DNA of 64,000 nt from Actinomyces sp. oral taxon 414. GTDB lineage: Bacteria; Actinomycetota; Actinomycetes; Actinomycetales; Actinomycetaceae. The position numbers were made by a program, and so were the translations under genes. Positions 37,655-47,243 of the stretch are shown piece by piece. The DNA lies in assembly GCF_001278845.1 (NCBI RefSeq), contig NZ_CP012590.1:1674001-1738000 (forward strand), given 5' to 3'. The notes under the pieces are model-generated. The model searched no databases, was not told the DNA's origin, and saw only the letters and a list, made by a program, of their open reading frames with translations. Every line of letters begins with the position of its first letter. The stretch's first letter is position 1.

Positions 37655-38662
37655 TCACGCCGGGGCCGCGCCGTCGAGAGCCGCCCGCTTCCGCCGCCGG
37701 TAGCCGGTGGGGGTCGTCCCGGTCTCGTCGCGGAAGCGCCGATTGAAATTCGCCAGGTTGACGTAGCCGCTCAGCCCCGCGATGCGGGCGACGGGCAGAT
37801 CGGTGCGGCGCAGCAGATGGCACGCCCGGGCGATCCGCCGTCGGCGCACGAGGGCGGAGAAGGTGATCCCCGCGGTGGTGTGGAAGAAGCGGGAGAAGGC
37901 GGAGGGGCTCATGGCCAGGCGCGCCGCCGCCTCCCCGACCGACAGCTCGCCGTCGAGGTTGTCCTCGATGTAGGCGAGCACCTCGTTGACCCTGCGGGCG
38001 GTGGCGTCGTCGAGGCTGGGGACGTAGCCCTCGGAGACGACCGGCGCCCACTGCCCCTCGGGGGCGGACAGGAAGACGTCGGCCAGGGCGAGCAGGGAGC
38101 CCAGCCGGCCCAGTCCCCGCCGCCGCCCCATGGCGACGAGTAGCTCGGCCGCGTCCGCGGCCGCCGCCCCGCTCAGAACGATGCCGCGGCGCGACCTGTC
38201 CACGAGCGCCCCGAAGTCCGCCAGCTCGGGCAGGGCCCGCGCCGCCCCGGCGAGCCGCTCGGGCAGGACCTGGCACACCACGTCTCGCTGCTCCAGGCGC
38301 TCTCCTGGCGCCAGGTCGCTCAGCCAGTTGTGGGGCAGGTGGGGGCCCATGAGCGTGACCTGGCCGGGGACGAAGTCGAGCGTGCGGTCCCCGGCCATCA
38401 TCTGCCCGTGCGAGGCGACAATGAGGTGGAACTCGATCTCGGGGTGGTGGTGCCAGCGGGCGAGCGGCGTCGGGTAGCCGTGCCGGGACCAGCGCACCGT
38501 CGAGCCGAGGTCCGGGACCACCACCTCCAGGTCTCCGACCCCGGCGTCGTCGGCGCCGGCGGGCGCCGTGAGCGAGGTCGCGCGCGGACCGGCGGCGGGG
38601 TCGGCCGCGCGGCGGGCCGGGGAGGGCGGAGGGGACGACGGAGCCGGCACCACGGCGTTCAT
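37655..38662 (-). CDS. AraC-family regulator of the polyol locus
   Basis: A 335-residue protein. A ~45-residue Ala/Pro-rich lead precedes a cupin-type sensor (RWHHHPEIEFHLIVASHGQ, GQVTLMGPHLPHNW). At the C-terminus are two HTH motifs: DGELSVGEAAARLAMSPSAFSR and LPVARIAGLSGYVNLANFNR with RFRDETGTTPTGYRR. It is downstream of, and on the same strand as, the dehydrogenase and MFS genes, and probably activates them in response to a polyol. Direct repeats before the MFS gene are candidate sites. Confidence 0.9.
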   Translation of the reverse strand: MNAVVPAPSSPPPSPARRAADPAAGPRATSLTAPAGADDAGVGDLEVVVPDLGSTVRWSRHGYPTPLARWHHHPEIEFHLIVASHGQMMAGDRTLDFVPGQVTLMGPHLPHNWLSDLAPGERLEQRDVVCQVLPERLAGAARALPELADFGALVDRSRRGIVLSGAAAADAAELLVAMGRRRGLGRLGSLLALADVFLSAPEGQWAPVVSEGYVPSLDDATARRVNEVLAYIEDNLDGELSVGEAAARLAMSPSAFSRFFHTTAGITFSALVRRRRIARACHLLRRTDLPVARIAGLSGYVNLANFNRRFRDETGTTPTGYRRRKRAALDGAAPA

Positions 38663-38702
38663 CGTTCGGATCCTCTTTCTCCGGCCCGTCCGGCGCGGCG
38701 GC

Positions 38703-39737
38703 TCAGCCGACGGTGATCTGGATCTTGACGTCGCCGGGACGGCCCTCGGCGACGCGCTCGAAGGCGTCGACGGCGTGGTCCATGTCGAAGGTCTGCGTGA
38801 TGAAGGGCGTCAGATCGATCTTCCCGGCGGCCACCAGGTCGATGGCGCGCTGGTAGACATTGGCGTAGCGGAAGACGCTCTCGATGGTCGTCTCGCGCGC
38901 CTGCACCTCGGTGACGTCGACGGGCACGGGGTCCACGGGGATGCCCACGAGGACGGTCCGGTTGCCGGGCGCGCCGATCCTCCACAGGTCGGCGTAGGCG
39001 CTGGGGTGGCCGGAGCACTCGAAGACGACGTCGGCGCCCCAGCCGGCGGTCTGCTCGCCCACGACGTCGAGGAGCCGGTGCTCGCGCCCGTCGACGGTGA
39101 GAGTGCCGGGGATGCGGGAGGCGATCTCCAGCTTGACCGGGGAGACGTCGGAGATAATGACCTTGGAGGCGCCCCCAGCCAGGGCCGCGGCGGCGGTGAG
39201 CAGGCCGATCGTGCCGGCGCCCGAGACGGCGGTGACGTCGCCGGGGCGGATGCGGGCCTTGGTGGCGGCGTGCATGCCGACGGCGAGGGGCTCCATGAGG
39301 GCGCCCTCGGCGAAGGAGACGTTGTCGGGCAGGTGGTAGGTGAAGGCGGCCGGGTGGATGACCTCCTCGACGAGGCAGCCGTCCACCGGCGGGGTGGCCC
39401 AGAAGCGGACGGCGGGGTCGACGTTGTACATGCCGGCCAGGGCGGCGCGCGAGCCGGTGTCGGGCACGCCGGGCTCCATGGCCACGCGGTCGCCCACGGC
39501 GAAGCCCTCCACGCCCTCGCCGACCTCCCTCACCACGCCGGAGGCCTCGTGGCCCAGGATCATGGGCGCCTCGACGACATAACGCCCGATGCGCCCGTGC
39601 GTGTAGTAGTGGACGTCGGAGCCGCAGATGCCGACGGTGTGCGGGGCGATGCGCAGCTGCCCGGGCCCGCAGACGAGGTCGGCGGGGACCTCGCGGACGC
39701 TGATGACGTGCTGCTTCTCAAGGACGACGGCCTTCAT
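38703..39737 (-). CDS. Zinc-dependent xylitol/sorbitol-type dehydrogenase (MDR family)
   Basis: A 344-residue medium-chain dehydrogenase. Catalytic zinc ligands are in [14 protein letters not shown] (Cys) and ILGHEASG (His, Glu). The nucleotide motif [18 protein letters not shown] followed by Asp suggests NAD. The structural-zinc Cys loop is replaced by [20 protein letters not shown], a pattern I associate with bacterial xylitol/sorbitol dehydrogenases. With the adjacent polyol MFS it probably oxidises a pentitol or hexitol to a ketose; the exact substrate is unknown. Confidence 0.88.
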   Translation of the reverse strand: MKAVVLEKQHVISVREVPADLVCGPGQLRIAPHTVGICGSDVHYYTHGRIGRYVVEAPMILGHEASGVVREVGEGVEGFAVGDRVAMEPGVPDTGSRAALAGMYNVDPAVRFWATPPVDGCLVEEVIHPAAFTYHLPDNVSFAEGALMEPLAVGMHAATKARIRPGDVTAVSGAGTIGLLTAAAALAGGASKVIISDVSPVKLEIASRIPGTLTVDGREHRLLDVVGEQTAGWGADVVFECSGHPSAYADLWRIGAPGNRTVLVGIPVDPVPVDVTEVQARETTIESVFRYANVYQRAIDLVAAGKIDLTPFITQTFDMDHAVDAFERVAEGRPGDVKIQITVG

Positions 39738-39878
39738 GGTTCTTCTCCTGGGTTGGGTGGTGGCGGTGGATGCGGGTGACGGCGGACGGTGCGGTCGGCG
39801 GCGGAGCGGAGGCGCAGATGCGGGCGGCGGCGGATGAGGCCGGCGGGCGGCGGGGCCGGGGCGAGTCCGACGTCGGAC

Positions 39879-41189
39879 TCAGGCGGCGGCCCTGATGAGG
39901 ACGCGGGTCGGGGCCTGCTCGGCCGGGGCGTCCGGGGCGGCCGGCAGTCGGCGGCCGCGTTCGTCGAAGCCCGGCTGGGGCGGGAGGATCCACACGGTGA
40001 TGAGCGATCCGGCGAGGTAGAGCGCGGCGTAGGCCCAGCATACGCCGCCGACCCCGACGACCGGCAGGAGCAGGGTGACCAGGCCCGGCCCGGCGAAGGT
40101 GGTCAGGCCCGAGGCGAGGTTGTTGATGGAGATGGCAGCCCCCTGCTCCTTCGGGGCGAGGGCGGGGAAGACGGCGCCCATGGGCACAAAGGCGGTCACG
40201 CCCATGCCCAGCAGGACGGCGGCGCCCGTCAGGGCGAGGAGGTTCGCGCCGAACACTCGGGGCGCGTAGTAGAAGGCGAGGGTGGCGGCCGCGCAGAACC
40301 AGCAGCCGTACCAGCGCATCTGACGCATCCAGCCGAAGCGGTCCCCGACCCAGCCCCAGAAGAGGTTGCCGAAGACGGTCACGGCGAACTGGATGCCCCA
40401 GACCGTCATCCACTGGCTCATGGTGAACCAGCCCTGCCCGTAGGTCCCGGTGAGGTAGAGCGGCATCATGACGGGGAAGCCGTAGAGGCTGAGGTTGCAG
40501 ATGACGCGCACGACGGCGGTCAGTGCGACCTGCCGGTTGCGGCCGAGGATGGTCACGCCCGCGGAGAGCTCGATGAGCGTGTCGCGCAGCCCCTGCGCCC
40601 TGCGGCGGGGCTCGCCCCTGGCGACCAGGAGCAGGCAGATGAGCGCGCCGGTGACGGTCCAGGCGAGCGAGAACCACAGCGTGCGGTACTCGCCGATGGC
40701 GGGGACGGTGCGGGCGGGGATCCACGAACCGAGGCAGCCGACGCCGACGGAGTACGCCGTCCAGAACCAGCCCATGGCCGAGGCCCGCGTGGCCGCCGGG
40801 ATCTTCTGGGTGATGTAGACGATGAAGGAGTAGATGAACAGCGGGTAGGCGAGCCCGCGGACGGCGTAGACGGCGAGGACGAGCGGGTAGGAGCCGCTGG
40901 GGATGGCGACGGTGAGGAGGAGCAGGTGGACCGTGATCCACAGGCCCGCGCCGATGAGCATCATGCGGCGCACCCCGAAGGTCTCGGCGAGGACGCCCGA
41001 GGCCCAGCCGGACAGGGCGGCCATGAGCCCGTAGGCGGTGATGACGCTGGAGGCCCGGGCGGCCGCGAAGCCGAGGGAGACGACGAGGTACTTGGACAGG
41101 AAGGTCAGTTCGAAGCCGTCGCCGGTCATGAAGACGGCGATGGCGATGAGTCCCGGGATGAGGATCCTGGGCGGTGCGAGGCGCTGCAT
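39879..41189 (-). CDS. MFS polyol transporter (RbtT/DalT/CsbX-like)
   Basis: A 436-residue protein with 12 predicted hydrophobic segments. It has the loop [19 protein letters not shown] after TM2 and [18 protein letters not shown] after TM8. Features such as [21 protein letters not shown] and [20 protein letters not shown] match the CsbX/RbtT/DalT group of ribitol/arabinitol-type permeases. GGAGTGA lies 6 nt before ATG 41189. It leads the MFS-dehydrogenase-AraC series on the minus strand; 141 bp separate it from the dehydrogenase. Confidence 0.88.
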   Translation of the reverse strand: MQRLAPPRILIPGLIAIAVFMTGDGFELTFLSKYLVVSLGFAAARASSVITAYGLMAALSGWASGVLAETFGVRRMMLIGAGLWITVHLLLLTVAIPSGSYPLVLAVYAVRGLAYPLFIYSFIVYITQKIPAATRASAMGWFWTAYSVGVGCLGSWIPARTVPAIGEYRTLWFSLAWTVTGALICLLLVARGEPRRRAQGLRDTLIELSAGVTILGRNRQVALTAVVRVICNLSLYGFPVMMPLYLTGTYGQGWFTMSQWMTVWGIQFAVTVFGNLFWGWVGDRFGWMRQMRWYGCWFCAAATLAFYYAPRVFGANLLALTGAAVLLGMGVTAFVPMGAVFPALAPKEQGAAISINNLASGLTTFAGPGLVTLLLPVVGVGGVCWAYAALYLAGSLITVWILPPQPGFDERGRRLPAAPDAPAEQAPTRVLIRAAA

Positions 41190-41208
41190 CAGTCACTCCG
41201 TTGTGGTC

Positions 41209-41258
41209 GTGCCGCGGCGGCTCCCGCGACACCCCAAGAGTGCCGCGGCGGCTCCCGC
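41209..41258. promoter_or_regulatory. 19-bp direct repeats before the polyol transporter
   Basis: GTGCCGCGGCGGCTCCCGC occurs exactly at 41209-41227 and 41240-41258 (31 bp apart, about three helical turns), starting 20 bp upstream of the MFS ATG. AraC regulators often bind tandem direct repeats. An opposed pair of -10-like hexamers lies at 41288-41294 (TACTAT plus, TAGTAT minus), the probable divergent promoters of the MFS and the DUF4232-like gene. Confidence 0.5.
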
Positions 41259-41334
41259 CGGGCGACGGGTGCGCGTGCCCGGCACTGATACTATTGTGCG
41301 CCGCCGGTGATCGGCGCAGTGCCATGCTTCCGTC

Positions 41335-42441
41335 ATGGAACCGCCCCCGCTGCCCCGCCTGCGCCGCTGGGCGCTGACGGCCGCGGTGCACCTGACCGGG
41401 ACCGTCGTCAGCCTCGTCGCGCTCTCGCAGACGGCGCTCCTGCTGGCCTTCAGCAGCCCGCTCGCCCTCTTCGACCCGTTCGAGGACTGCGCCCTCAATG
41501 TGCTCGAGCTTCCCGAGAAGCAGGTCGTCGCGGGCAGCCACCACGGGGTGACCACCTGCGACGTCGTCGATCCGGTCACCGGCGCAGTGCTCGCCGTCGT
41601 GCCCCTGCAGCCGTCGTGGTGGCCGCGGGCCGTGGCGGGCGCCCTCGCCCTGGGGGCGCTCGCCGTCCTCGCCGCCGCGGCGGCGCTGTGCGTGCGGCAT
41701 ACGGCGCGCCCCCGGCGCTACCGGGAGGCCTGCGCCCTTCTGGCGCTGGCCCTGGCCGCGAGCGCGGCGAGCATTCCGACGGCGTCCTGGGTCCACGCCC
41801 ATGACGAGCGCGTCGACGAGTCCGCCCTCCGGGCGGCGCGCGCCGTCGCGGCGGCGCATCCGCCTCCGAGCCCGCCGCCGACGCCCCGCGCCCTCGACCC
41901 CGCCGCAGAGCCCTCAGAACCCGCCGAACCGGGCGAATCGGGCGAATCGCCGACGCCCGTCGACACCGCGCCCGCCCCGGCCTGCCGGGCGGGGGACCTC
42001 CTCCTCACCCACGTCGTGGACGGGGCGAGCCTGGGCGGCAAGAGGTACTCGGTCATCGCGGCGACGAACGCCTCGACCGCCGACTGCGCGATCGGCGGTT
42101 GGCCGCAGGTCTCCGTCGTCGACGACGCCGGCCGGGTCCTCGACGTGCCCGTCGTCCTGGTTGACGAGGACGGGCGGGAGCCCTCCCCGGACGCGGCGCA
42201 GGCGGCCCCGGTCTCCTGGCTCCTGCCGCCCGGGGCCCGGGTCACGAGCACCCTGTGCTGGTCCATCGGCCAGTCCCGGACCGCGACCCGTTTCCTGCAG
42301 GTGCGGCTGGACGGGCGGGACGTGCGCGTCCTCGACGCCCCGGACGACCCCTCGCTCACCGACGGAGACACCGTTCGACCGCTGGAGATCCCCGAGGGAT
42401 TCCCCCTGCGCGTGGAGCCCTGGACGGCGAAGCGCCCCTGA
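41335..42441 (+). CDS. Membrane-anchored DUF4232-like protein
   Basis: A 368-residue protein. TM1 is at ~12-40 and two more hydrophobic segments lie at ~100-120 and ~135-152. A Pro/Glu-rich spacer (ESALRAARAV... to PTPVDTAPAP) leads to an extracytoplasmic domain (~215-368). There, RYSVIAATNASTADCAIGGWPQVSVVDDAG and SWLLPPGARVTSTLCWS resemble the DUF4232 beta-domain of actinobacterial surface and lipoproteins, with paired Cys. Function unknown. It converges on the ABC exporter. Confidence 0.75.
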   Translation: MEPPPLPRLRRWALTAAVHLTGTVVSLVALSQTALLLAFSSPLALFDPFEDCALNVLELPEKQVVAGSHHGVTTCDVVDPVTGAVLAVVPLQPSWWPRAVAGALALGALAVLAAAAALCVRHTARPRRYREACALLALALAASAASIPTASWVHAHDERVDESALRAARAVAAAHPPPSPPPTPRALDPAAEPSEPAEPGESGESPTPVDTAPAPACRAGDLLLTHVVDGASLGGKRYSVIAATNASTADCAIGGWPQVSVVDDAGRVLDVPVVLVDEDGREPSPDAAQAAPVSWLLPPGARVTSTLCWSIGQSRTATRFLQVRLDGRDVRVLDAPDDPSLTDGDTVRPLEIPEGFPLRVEPWTAKRP

Positions 42442-42454
42442 GCCCCGCGCCCCT

Positions 42455-42469
42455 GAGCCCCGGGGGCTC
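42455..42469. terminator. Bidirectional hairpin between convergent genes
   Basis: GAGCCC-CGG-GGGCTC lies between the stops of the plus-strand DUF4232-like gene (42441) and the minus-strand ABC exporter (42484). It is short and GC-rich with a weak T run; termination is inferred. Confidence 0.5.
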
Positions 42470-42483
42470 TTGGCGTTGCTGCG

Positions 42484-44235
42484 CTACCGGCCCGCGAGGT
42501 CCTCGTCCCGGACCTCGACCTCGTCGACGCGGCCCTGCGCCTCGACGGCGCCGTCGCGGACGACGACCACGCGGTCCACCCAGTACAGCGTCTGGGGCCG
42601 GTGGGCGACCATAATGCAGGTCCGCCCGCGGGCGGCGTCGCTCAGCGCCTGCTGTACGCTCCAGTCGGTCAGGGGGTCGAGGTTGGAGGTGGGCTCGTCG
42701 AGCAGGAGGATGTCCGGGTCCTCAAGCAGCACGCGCGCCAGGACGACGAGCTGGCGCTGCCCGGCCGACAGCCGTGCGCCGTTGTGCTGGAGCCTGGTGT
42801 CCAGTCCCTGGTCGAACAGCGTCACCCACTCGCCGCCGGCCAGCTGGGCGCAGACCGCCTCCACCTGCTCCCGGGTCGCCCCGGGGAGTCCGGCCGCGAT
42901 GTTGTCCGCGACGGACCCCTCGAAGAGGTGGACCTCCTGGGTGACCACCCCGATTCTCCGGCGCAGGGCGGCCGGGTCGATATCCTGCAGCTCGATCCCG
43001 GCGAACCGGATGTCGCCGCGGTAGTCGCCGAACGCCCCGAGGAGCAGCTTGAGCAGGGTGCTCTTGCCGGCCCCCGTCGGCCCGACGACGGCGACCCGCT
43101 CCCCCGGCTCGATCGATAGGGACACGTGGCGGAGCTGGTCGCCGGCCGCACCGGCGTACCGGAACGACACGTCGTCCATCTCGATCCGGCCCTTCAAGTC
43201 CTCGGGCGCGATGGTCCCGGTGAGCAGCCCCTGGGGCTGCTCGTCGATCACCGAGAAGACGCGCTCGGCGGAGGCCAGGCCGGACTGCACGGAGCTCCAC
43301 ACCGAGGACAGGCCGGTGATCGGGCCCCAGAACAGGGCGATGCACTGGAGGAAGAGGAACCACGTCGGCAGGGCCAGGCTCCCGTCCGCAACCCTCGGAC
43401 CGCCGACGGCCACGACGGCCACGGTGGCGCAACCGGTGAGGGCCACCAGCGCGGGGAAGATCCCGCTGAAGAGCCTGTTCACGGCGAGCGTGGCGCGGTA
43501 CCACCTGCCGTGCAGCTCGTCGAACTCGCACTCGGCCGTCGTCTGCGCGCCGAACGACCGGATCGCCTCGGCGCCGGCCGTGATCTCGAGGACGTGACCG
43601 GCGAGCGCGCCGGTGGACTGCGCCATGCGCCGGGCGCAGACGCGGCTCACCCTGCGGAACACGAAAGTGACCGCGCAGATGAGCACGCCGAGCGCGAGCG
43701 TCACGGCGCCGAGTTCCAAGTCGATCACGAGCAGGACGGCCGACAGACCGATGACCAGCACGGCGTCGCCGAGCGCTCCCACCACCGTGCGGATCATGCC
43801 GCCCGCCTGGGCGGTGTCGACCACCACGCGCGAGGCGAGGTCGCCCGTGGCGTGCGACTGGAAGAAGGCGAGCCCCTTCCCGGGGAGCGCCCGGAGAAGG
43901 GCGCGGCGCAGCCGGAGCACCAGGTTCTCCGAGGCGGCGCCCGCCAGTCCGCCGCTGACGACGCCCAGCAGCCAGCCGGCGCCGCCCACGAGGGCGCCGG
44001 CGGCCAGCAGCGCGAGGACCCGGGTCGTGCCGCGGCCGGCCACCGCCGCGTCGAGAGCGGCGGTGATGAGCAGCGGCAGGGCGGCGTTCGCCAGGCCGAC
44101 CAGCAGACCGAGGGCCCCCGCGGCGAGCAGCCGCCCCCGGTCCCCGCGCGCCTCGCGCACCACGCGGCGGACGAGGTCCGCCTCCGCGTACGCCGTGCCG
44201 GGCGCCTGCGCCTCGAGCGCGTCTAGAAGTCCCAT
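42484..44235 (-). CDS. ABC exporter, fused TMD-NBD, subunit B (canonical ATPase site)
   Basis: A 583-residue half-transporter: six hydrophobic helices to ~310, then an NBD with Walker A VGPTGAGKSTLLKLLLG, signature LSAGQRQLVVLAR (Ala for the first Gly), Walker B ILLLDEPTSNLD with intact Glu, and H-loop MVAHRPQT. Its ATG lies 13 bp inside the preceding half-transporter, so the two are made together and should form a heterodimer. The closest types are multidrug, peptide or siderophore exporters; the substrate is unknown. Confidence 0.9.
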   Translation of the reverse strand: MGLLDALEAQAPGTAYAEADLVRRVVREARGDRGRLLAAGALGLLVGLANAALPLLITAALDAAVAGRGTTRVLALLAAGALVGGAGWLLGVVSGGLAGAASENLVLRLRRALLRALPGKGLAFFQSHATGDLASRVVVDTAQAGGMIRTVVGALGDAVLVIGLSAVLLVIDLELGAVTLALGVLICAVTFVFRRVSRVCARRMAQSTGALAGHVLEITAGAEAIRSFGAQTTAECEFDELHGRWYRATLAVNRLFSGIFPALVALTGCATVAVVAVGGPRVADGSLALPTWFLFLQCIALFWGPITGLSSVWSSVQSGLASAERVFSVIDEQPQGLLTGTIAPEDLKGRIEMDDVSFRYAGAAGDQLRHVSLSIEPGERVAVVGPTGAGKSTLLKLLLGAFGDYRGDIRFAGIELQDIDPAALRRRIGVVTQEVHLFEGSVADNIAAGLPGATREQVEAVCAQLAGGEWVTLFDQGLDTRLQHNGARLSAGQRQLVVLARVLLEDPDILLLDEPTSNLDPLTDWSVQQALSDAARGRTCIMVAHRPQTLYWVDRVVVVRDGAVEAQGRVDEVEVRDEDLAGR

Positions 44236-46013
44236 GATGCGGCTCCTTTGGGTGACCTGTCCGCTGCACTCGCCCGGGTGGAGGCCAGGAGCCGGCGGTA
44301 GACGGCCGAGCTATTCCTCAGATCGTCCGGTGCGCCCATGGCGATCACCGCACCGCGGTGCAGGACGACCACCAGGTCGGCCTCGATCGCGTCGGCGACC
44401 CGGTTGGTGATCTCGATCACCGTCGGTCGGGGCTCGGTGCGTATGACGGCGCGCAGGCTCTCCGCCGTCCGCGGGTCCACCGCGGAGGTCCAGTCGTCGA
44501 GGACCAGGACGGCGGGCCGGGTGATCAAAGCCCGAGCCAGGCCGATGCGCTGGCGCTGCCCTCCTGACAGCGTCGTGCCCGCCTCGGCGACCCGGGTCCC
44601 CAGGCCGGCGGGCAGCGTCTCGAGCAGATCGTCCAGACGCGCCCTGCGCGCGGCCGCCTCGACGGAGGCCGGATCGGCCCCATGCGCCCCGAGGGCGATG
44701 TTCTCCCCGATGGTGCGCGAGAAGAGATGCGTGTGCTGGGGCACGACGGCGACCCGGGACACCGAGGCGTCCGCGGCGAGATCGCTGGCGGGGGCCGCGT
44801 CGATCAGCACGCGCCCCTCGTCCGGCAGCAGCTCGCCGGTGATCAGGCGGGCGAGGGTCGATTTCCCGCTGCCGGTGGACCCCAGAAGGGCCAGGTGGGC
44901 GCCGGAGGGGACGTGTAGGTCCACGTGGTCCAGCACGGTCCGGTCGCCCAGGCGCACCGTGACCCCCTCGAGGAGGATGTCGCCGGCGACCGCCCGACCG
45001 GTCCCCTCGCCCCGGGCGCCGTCGTGCAGATCCACAAGCACCTCCCATACGCGGCGTGCGGCGGCCCGGCCGGCGTTGATGAATCCGGTCGAGGCGGAGC
45101 CCGTTTGCAGCGCCCCGCGGAAGGCAGCGAACAGGCCCAGGAAGGCCACGGCCGCGCCCGGTGAGATATCCCCGTGGTGCAGCAGCACCAGCGCGTGCCC
45201 GGCGGCCGGCAGCATCATGACGACGAAGACCAGCGCGGGCGTGAAGCGCGCGTTATCCCTGTGCTGCCGCGCAGCCGTGTCGCGGTGGGCCTCGGCCGTC
45301 TCGAGCACCCGGTCGACCGATGCGACCGACGCCCCCGTGAGGATCTGGGTCTGCATGGAGCCCAGGGTCTCGGCGACCGTGCTGCTCAGCGCGCCGTTGA
45401 GCTCCCGCTCGTCGGCCGACACCCCGCTGAGTCGCCGGGTGTGCGCCGCCATCGTCCACCAGAAGAGCACGCAGAAGATCAACGGCGTCAGCAGCAGCTG
45501 CGGGCTGATTAGGGCGATGAGGATCAGGGGCACCAGCGCCCCGAGCACCACCTCGACGAGGAGGTCGCCGCCCGGCGACACGAGCAGCCCCACCTCGATG
45601 GAGTCGCCGATCTGCCGCGCCGTGAGGTCACCCGGCGAGAGCATGCTCCGTCCGCGCCCGCGGCGCAGGATCCCCCGGAAGAGCGCGTTGCGGGTATCGC
45701 GCGCGACGGCCGTCGACAGCGTCTCGGCGATGATGACCTGCAGGATCCCGAGGCACCCGGAGACGGCGATGAGGGCGAGCAGGAGCAGCGCCATGCGGGT
45801 CAGCGGCATGGAGGTGTCCGACCCGACCGCGATGTTCACCGCCGATCCGGTGAGCCACGGGACGCCGGCGGCGGCGACCTGTCCGAGCGCGGCGACAACG
45901 GCGTATGCCGCAAGCCGGCCCCAGCGGGACAGCAGGCAGGGCCAGACCCACCCGCGGAACCACTGGTCGGGGCCCAGGTGCTGGTCGGGGCCCAGGTGCT
46001 CCGCCGCGCTCAT
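44223..46013 (-). CDS. ABC exporter, fused TMD-NBD, subunit A (degenerate ATPase site)
   Basis: A 596-residue half-transporter. The TMD (~30-330) is followed by an NBD with Walker A LLGSTGSGKSTLARLITG, signature LSGGQRQRIGLARALI, and Walker B VLVLDDWTSAVD, where the catalytic Glu is Asp. This asymmetry is typical of heterodimeric exporters. I chose ATG 46013 (MSAAEHLGPDQ) because GGGAGG lies 6-7 nt upstream. A longer frame would translate the upstream tandem repeat. MSAAEHLGPDQHLGPDQ contains a short duplicated LGPDQ. Confidence 0.9.
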   Translation of the reverse strand: MSAAEHLGPDQHLGPDQWFRGWVWPCLLSRWGRLAAYAVVAALGQVAAAGVPWLTGSAVNIAVGSDTSMPLTRMALLLLALIAVSGCLGILQVIIAETLSTAVARDTRNALFRGILRRGRGRSMLSPGDLTARQIGDSIEVGLLVSPGGDLLVEVVLGALVPLILIALISPQLLLTPLIFCVLFWWTMAAHTRRLSGVSADERELNGALSSTVAETLGSMQTQILTGASVASVDRVLETAEAHRDTAARQHRDNARFTPALVFVVMMLPAAGHALVLLHHGDISPGAAVAFLGLFAAFRGALQTGSASTGFINAGRAAARRVWEVLVDLHDGARGEGTGRAVAGDILLEGVTVRLGDRTVLDHVDLHVPSGAHLALLGSTGSGKSTLARLITGELLPDEGRVLIDAAPASDLAADASVSRVAVVPQHTHLFSRTIGENIALGAHGADPASVEAAARRARLDDLLETLPAGLGTRVAEAGTTLSGGQRQRIGLARALITRPAVLVLDDWTSAVDPRTAESLRAVIRTEPRPTVIEITNRVADAIEADLVVVLHRGAVIAMGAPDDLRNSSAVYRRLLASTRASAADRSPKGAASWDF

Positions 46014-46022
46014 CGCACACCT

Positions 46023-46190
46023 CCCGCCGCGGCGTCCGCCCGCTACAGCTTGCCCGCCGCGGCGTCCGCCCGCTACAGCTTGCCCGCCGCGGCGTCCGCC
46101 CGCTACAGCTTGCCCGCCGCGGCGTCCGCCCGCTACAGCTTGCCCGCCGCGGCGTCCGCCCGCTACAGCTTGCCCGCCGCGGCGTCCGCC
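46023..46190. repeat. 30-bp tandem repeat (5.6 copies) before the ABC exporter
   Basis: The unit CCCGCCGCGGCGTCCGCCCG plus CTACAGCTTG repeats exactly at 46023, 46053, 46083, 46113 and 46143, with a partial sixth at 46173. It starts 10 bp upstream of the exporter ATG, at its ribosome binding site, so the exporter's 5' untranslated leader probably contains it. Exact copies suggest recent slippage. Open frames through it on both strands are a by-product of the period being divisible by three. Confidence 0.9.
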
Positions 46191-46363
46191 GTTTCGCGCA
46201 GTTGCCCGTCCACTGCACCGCGGAGTGCCGCGCCGCCGACGACGCCGACGCGCCCGAGCCGCGCCCGTCCGCTGCACCGTATGCCCGTCCGCTGCACCGT
46301 GGGGCGCTGCCGGCTTGACGCCGTGCCGCTCACCCGAATTGAGATTCATGTGCACAGGTTAGG

Positions 46364-46393
46364 GAAAAAATCGACATTTTACAAAAAATCGAC
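46364..46393. promoter_or_regulatory. AT-rich direct repeat, probable exporter promoter region
   Basis: AAAAAATCGAC occurs at 46365-46375 and 46383-46393 (18-bp spacing) in otherwise GC-rich DNA. On the minus strand it contains TAAAAT, a good -10 for transcription towards the ABC exporter 350 bp away. The paired repeat could also be an operator. Confidence 0.45.
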
Positions 46394-46436
46394 GACGAGA
46401 CCCGTTGAGAACGCTCGCGAAGGGAGCGCGGCGCCT

Positions 46437-46530
46437 CAAAATTTGTTCAGCGGGCGTCCGGGAGCATTTCTGAGGGGCGGTATCAAGCCTTTCTTGCCGG
46501 AATGGTCCTGGAATTTCGAGACGAAATTTT
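46437..46530. other. Diverged IS5-type end and small palindrome
   Basis: TTGTTCAGCGGGCGTCCGGGAGCATTTC resembles the start of the IS element at 10943 in sequence and order. It is followed by the palindrome AATTTCG-AGA-CGAAATT (46512-46528). No transposase follows. The flanking DNA to 46813 shows no convincing gene, only repeats of the type GTCC(A/G)CTGCACC. Confidence 0.4.
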
Positions 46531-46813
46531 TGGCGAGAGGGGCTTCAACGGTCGGGTCCGGGTCTTGCGCGCGTCCCCCCGGGGACGGTCCGCCCCAGCG
46601 ACCTCCTGCGCGTCGCTGGCACGCGCATCCCTGCCTCGGGGGAATCGGCGTCGCCCGCCCCGGCGCCGGCACCACCGCCCCCGCCCGGCGCGCCCCCGCC
46701 CATCGCGCATCCTTGCGCCCCCGCCCGCCCCGAGGGCGCATCGCCCGCTCGGCCTCCACGACGCCCGCCGGCACGTCCCCGCCCACTGCACGGTCCGGCG
46801 CGCCGCCCGCCCC

Positions 46814-46953
46814 GGGGGAGTGGATTCGGTGATGTCATCTGGGCTCGCATTGTGCGAGGTGAGCTCGCACGGATTGAGCTCAGGTGGATTTTGTCGAGCT
46901 GAGCTCACATGGCGCGAGCTGAGCTCGCATCGCGCCAGCCGAACTCAACGAGC
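46814..46953. repeat. 20-nt periodic palindromic array, copy 2
   Basis: Leader GGGGGAGTGGATTCGGTGAT, then six 20-nt units beginning at 46836. The third is again the variant GAGCTCAGGTGGATTTTGTC, so unit order as well as sequence is conserved with copy 1 at 10072. Same orientation as copy 1. Confidence 0.85.
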
Positions 46954-47129
46954 ACCGGTCCGATTGACGCCGACCCGGCACCTGGCGCCCACCCCGGAGC
47001 TGGCGCGGAGGCGGATCATGAGCTCGTCGTCGTTCTCGTCGCCGCGCCCGCGCGGATCCCCAACGACGCCGGCGCGCCCGTTCACATCGGCCCCACGGAC
47101 GAGGAATAGAAGGCCGGGCGCTGCCCGGT

Positions 47130-47243
47130 CCGCGAGATCGCCGGGTAACCGCCGAGATCGCCGGGTAACCGCCGAGATCGCCGGGTAACCGCCGAGATCG
47201 TACCTCTAGCAGACGTTCTCGCGGGTTACCCGGCGATCTCGCG
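47130..47243. repeat. 20-nt tandem repeat ending in GTACCTCTAGCAGAC hairpin, copy 2
   Basis: GCCGAGATCGCCGGGTAACC (20 nt) is repeated three times from 47131, then half a unit. TACCTCTAGCAGACGTTCTC follows, and then the reverse complement of the unit (GCGGGTTACCCGGCGATCTC). Any of the repeats can pair with the single right arm, so alternative hairpins are possible. It shares its loop and right arm with 31771-31816. Confidence 0.85.

Noticed and set aside
41690..42060. Plus-strand Arg/Pro-rich frame overlapping the DUF4232-like gene
   Set aside because: It is an out-of-frame reading of the conserved gene with typical GC-skewed composition.
46023..46190. Possible CRISPR array
   Set aside because: The 30-bp units are directly adjacent and identical, with no variable spacers and no cas genes.
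46014..46355. Longer N-terminus of the ABC exporter through the tandem repeat (GGRRGGQAVA repeats)
   Set aside because: A good ribosome binding site precedes ATG 46013, and the upstream frame exists only because the 30-bp period preserves frame.
46502..47188. Possible Arg/Pro-rich protein of about 228 residues
   Set aside because: Low-complexity translation that runs through the dispersed repeats, with no ribosome binding site and no family resemblance.
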